From Pseudomonadota bacterium (lineage in GTDB: Bacteria; BMS3Abin14): a stretch of DNA of 7,450 nucleotides. Below, one piece after another: positions 6,564-7,450 of the stretch. The notes beneath the pieces are model-generated. The model worked only from the letters and a program-made list of their open reading frames with translations, searched no databases and had not been told where the DNA came from. The stretch spans positions 1-7,450 of the forward strand of contig JAFGWO010000103.1 of assembly GCA_016937135.1 (NCBI GenBank), in the 5' to 3' direction. A program made the translations under genes and the position numbers. The stretch's first letter is position 1, and the number at the start of each line of letters is the position of its first letter.

Positions 6564-6593
6564 TTGCCATGTTTTTTCTGAAATCTGTATAAT
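6564..6593 (+). promoter_or_regulatory. Sigma70-like promoter for the radical SAM gene
   Basis: TTGCCA (6564-6569, five of six to the -35 consensus), an 18-base spacer, and a perfect TATAAT (6588-6593). It points at the radical SAM gene and would start transcription near 6600, giving a leader of about 58 bases. It is the strongest promoter match in the window. The -35 box lies just outside the right arm of the inverted repeat. Confidence 0.65.
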
Positions 6594-6608
6594 CAACTTT
6601 CCTCAACC

Positions 6609-6657
6609 TTCCCTCTTTTCCCTTTCTCCTTTTCCCTTTCTCCTTTAAACTTTCCTT
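6609..6657 (+). repeat. Pyrimidine-rich heptamer tandem repeat forming the 5' leader
   Basis: The predicted leader is almost all C and T and is built in a 7-base register that runs exactly to the start codon. TTCCCTC (6609-6615) comes first. TTTTCCC and TTTCTCC then alternate twice (6616-6643), making an exact 14-base tandem duplication, and TTTAAAC (6644-6650) and TTTCCTT (6651-6657) follow. Such heptamers resemble the short tandemly repeated sequences known from some bacterial intergenic regions and could vary in copy number. The tract contains no Shine-Dalgarno sequence. Confidence 0.65.
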
Positions 6658-7450
6658 ATGGATCAATGTCCCCTTTGCGGAAGCAGGGAGAACCCGGTCG
6701 CCGTTGCCCTGGGGGCCTGCTCGACCTGCATCAAAAACGGCGTCGAAACGGCCCTTTCCAATGCCGGGGAGTGCCACGCCAGGACCAGGCGGGAATGGGG
6801 CCTGCCGGGAGAAAACCCCAATTCTCCGTGCGGGATCCTCTGCGATATCTGCTCGAACGCCTGCCGCCTCGGGGAGGGGGAAACGGGCGCCTGCGGCCTG
6901 CGTTACAACAGCGGCGGAAAACTGGTGGGCGTTTCAGAGCTGGCGGGGAAAGCCAGCTTTTACCTTGACCCCCTGCCGACCAACTGCACCGCCTCCTGGG
7001 TGTGCGCGGGGGGAACCGGAGCCGGCTATCCGGACTACGCCAACTGCCCCGGGCCGGAAAAAGGGTACAACAATCTCTCGATTTTCCTCACAGCCTGTTC
7101 CTTTGACTGCCTTTTCTGCCAGAACTGGACCTACAGGCAAGGTATATTTGACCTCCTCTATGTCCAGCCGGCGGATGTCGCCCGGACAGTTGATGAGCAT
7201 ACCTCCTGCCTCTGTTTTTTCGGAGGGGACCCCAGCCCCCAGGCCCCTTTCGCCCTTGAAACCGCCCGCGCGGCGCTGGAAAGGAATCCGGGGCGAATCC
7301 TCAGGATCTGCTGGGAAACCAATGGTTCCGCTGATCCCTTCTGGTTCGACCAGATGGTGGAACTTTCCCTCGCCACGGGAGGCTGCGTCAAAATCGATCT
7401 GAAGGCGATGGACAGCAATCTTCACAAGGCCCTCACCGGCTCGGACAACA
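6658..7450 (+). CDS. COG1180-like radical SAM protein with extra N-terminal cysteine clusters, C-terminus cut off
   Basis: 264 residues are visible and the frame is open at the window's right edge. The radical SAM [4Fe-4S]/SAM motif is CSFDCLFC (C147, C151, C154). FFGGDPSPQ at 187-195 is the GG(D/E)P element contacting SAM, and CWETNGS and KIDLKAMD follow in the order seen in pyruvate formate-lyase-activating and AmmeMemoRadiSam-type enzymes. Ahead of the core are two more cysteine groups: CPLC-x13-CSTC (C4, C7, C21, C24), which looks like a zinc- or iron-binding knuckle, and CDICSNACRLGEGETGACGLR (C62, C65, C69, C79), which matches the N-terminal motif of that family. C58 precedes it as C-x3-C-x2-C. 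A third patch, NCTASWVC, lies at 109-116. Twenty cysteines are visible in all. An in-frame TAA at 6646-6648 fixes ATG 6658 as the start, yet no Shine-Dalgarno precedes it. The gene has its own promoter. It probably makes a glycyl radical or modifies a small molecule or protein; the partner is outside the window. Confidence 0.85.
   Translation, partial: MDQCPLCGSRENPVAVALGACSTCIKNGVETALSNAGECHARTRREWGLPGENPNSPCGILCDICSNACRLGEGETGACGLRYNSGGKLVGVSELAGKASFYLDPLPTNCTASWVCAGGTGAGYPDYANCPGPEKGYNNLSIFLTACSFDCLFCQNWTYRQGIFDLLYVQPADVARTVDEHTSCLCFFGGDPSPQAPFALETARAALERNPGRILRICWETNGSADPFWFDQMVELSLATGGCVKIDLKAMDSNLHKALTGSDN

Noticed and set aside
6486..6657. CRISPR array or integrated mobile element
   Set aside because: The repeats are 7 to 17 bases without regular spacers, no cas gene or transposase is present, and no target-site duplication is visible.
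6704..7425. Plus- and minus-strand open frames of 232 and 163 codons inside the radical SAM gene
   Set aside because: Both are Pro/Gly/Arg/Ser-rich shadows of the radical SAM frame, which carries the full set of family motifs and runs off the window edge.

Overview
The window is about 7.4 kb of moderately GC-rich, densely coded bacterial DNA. The gene set is an ABC1/UbiB-type kinase, PRC-barrel proteins, a phospholipase D fused to a VTT (DedA/TVP38) domain, a YbhP-like phosphodiesterase and a cysteine-rich COG1180-type radical SAM enzyme. This suggests a Gram-negative, probably anaerobic or facultative bacterium. A Desulfobacterota (deltaproteobacterial) or related lineage is my best guess, but no marker gene fixes it.

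Layout. (1) 1-680, plus strand: the C-terminal end of an AarF/UbiB-family protein, cut by the left edge. (2) 807-1595, minus: a tandem PRC-barrel protein that converges on it. (3) 1596-1864: a divergent regulatory gap with an AT-rich island and a small dyad. (4) 1865-3961, plus: a PLD-VTT fusion that most likely starts at a TTG. (5) 3992-4471 and 4530-5267, minus: a two-gene unit in which a second tandem PRC-barrel protein precedes a small four-helix membrane protein. (6) 5268-5750: a 483-base gap with no convincing gene but three TTCCGGAA octamers, one inside a 14-bp perfect palindrome. (7) 5751-6479, plus: a YbhP-like endonuclease/exonuclease/phosphatase (EEP) protein starting at GTG. (8) 6480-6657: an intergenic stretch with a 17-bp imperfect inverted repeat, a strong sigma70-like promoter and a pyrimidine-rich leader built of 7-base repeats. 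(9) 6658 to the right edge: a radical SAM enzyme with two extra cysteine clusters, cut by the window.

Genes 2-7 look like one membrane-lipid neighbourhood. In E. coli a YbhP-type EEP protein sits beside the PLD-family cardiolipin synthase ClsB (YbhO). Here the same pairing recurs, but the PLD carries a lipid-transport-type VTT domain and is bracketed by two paralogous tandem PRC-barrel proteins. The paralogs align without gaps over their first 107 residues, at roughly 45% identity counted by eye. A working inference is lipid headgroup exchange or hydrolysis coupled to movement across the membrane, with the PRC proteins as membrane-associated or regulatory partners. Nothing in the sequence proves that coupling. 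The window shows no tRNA, rRNA, CRISPR array, insertion sequence or defence system.
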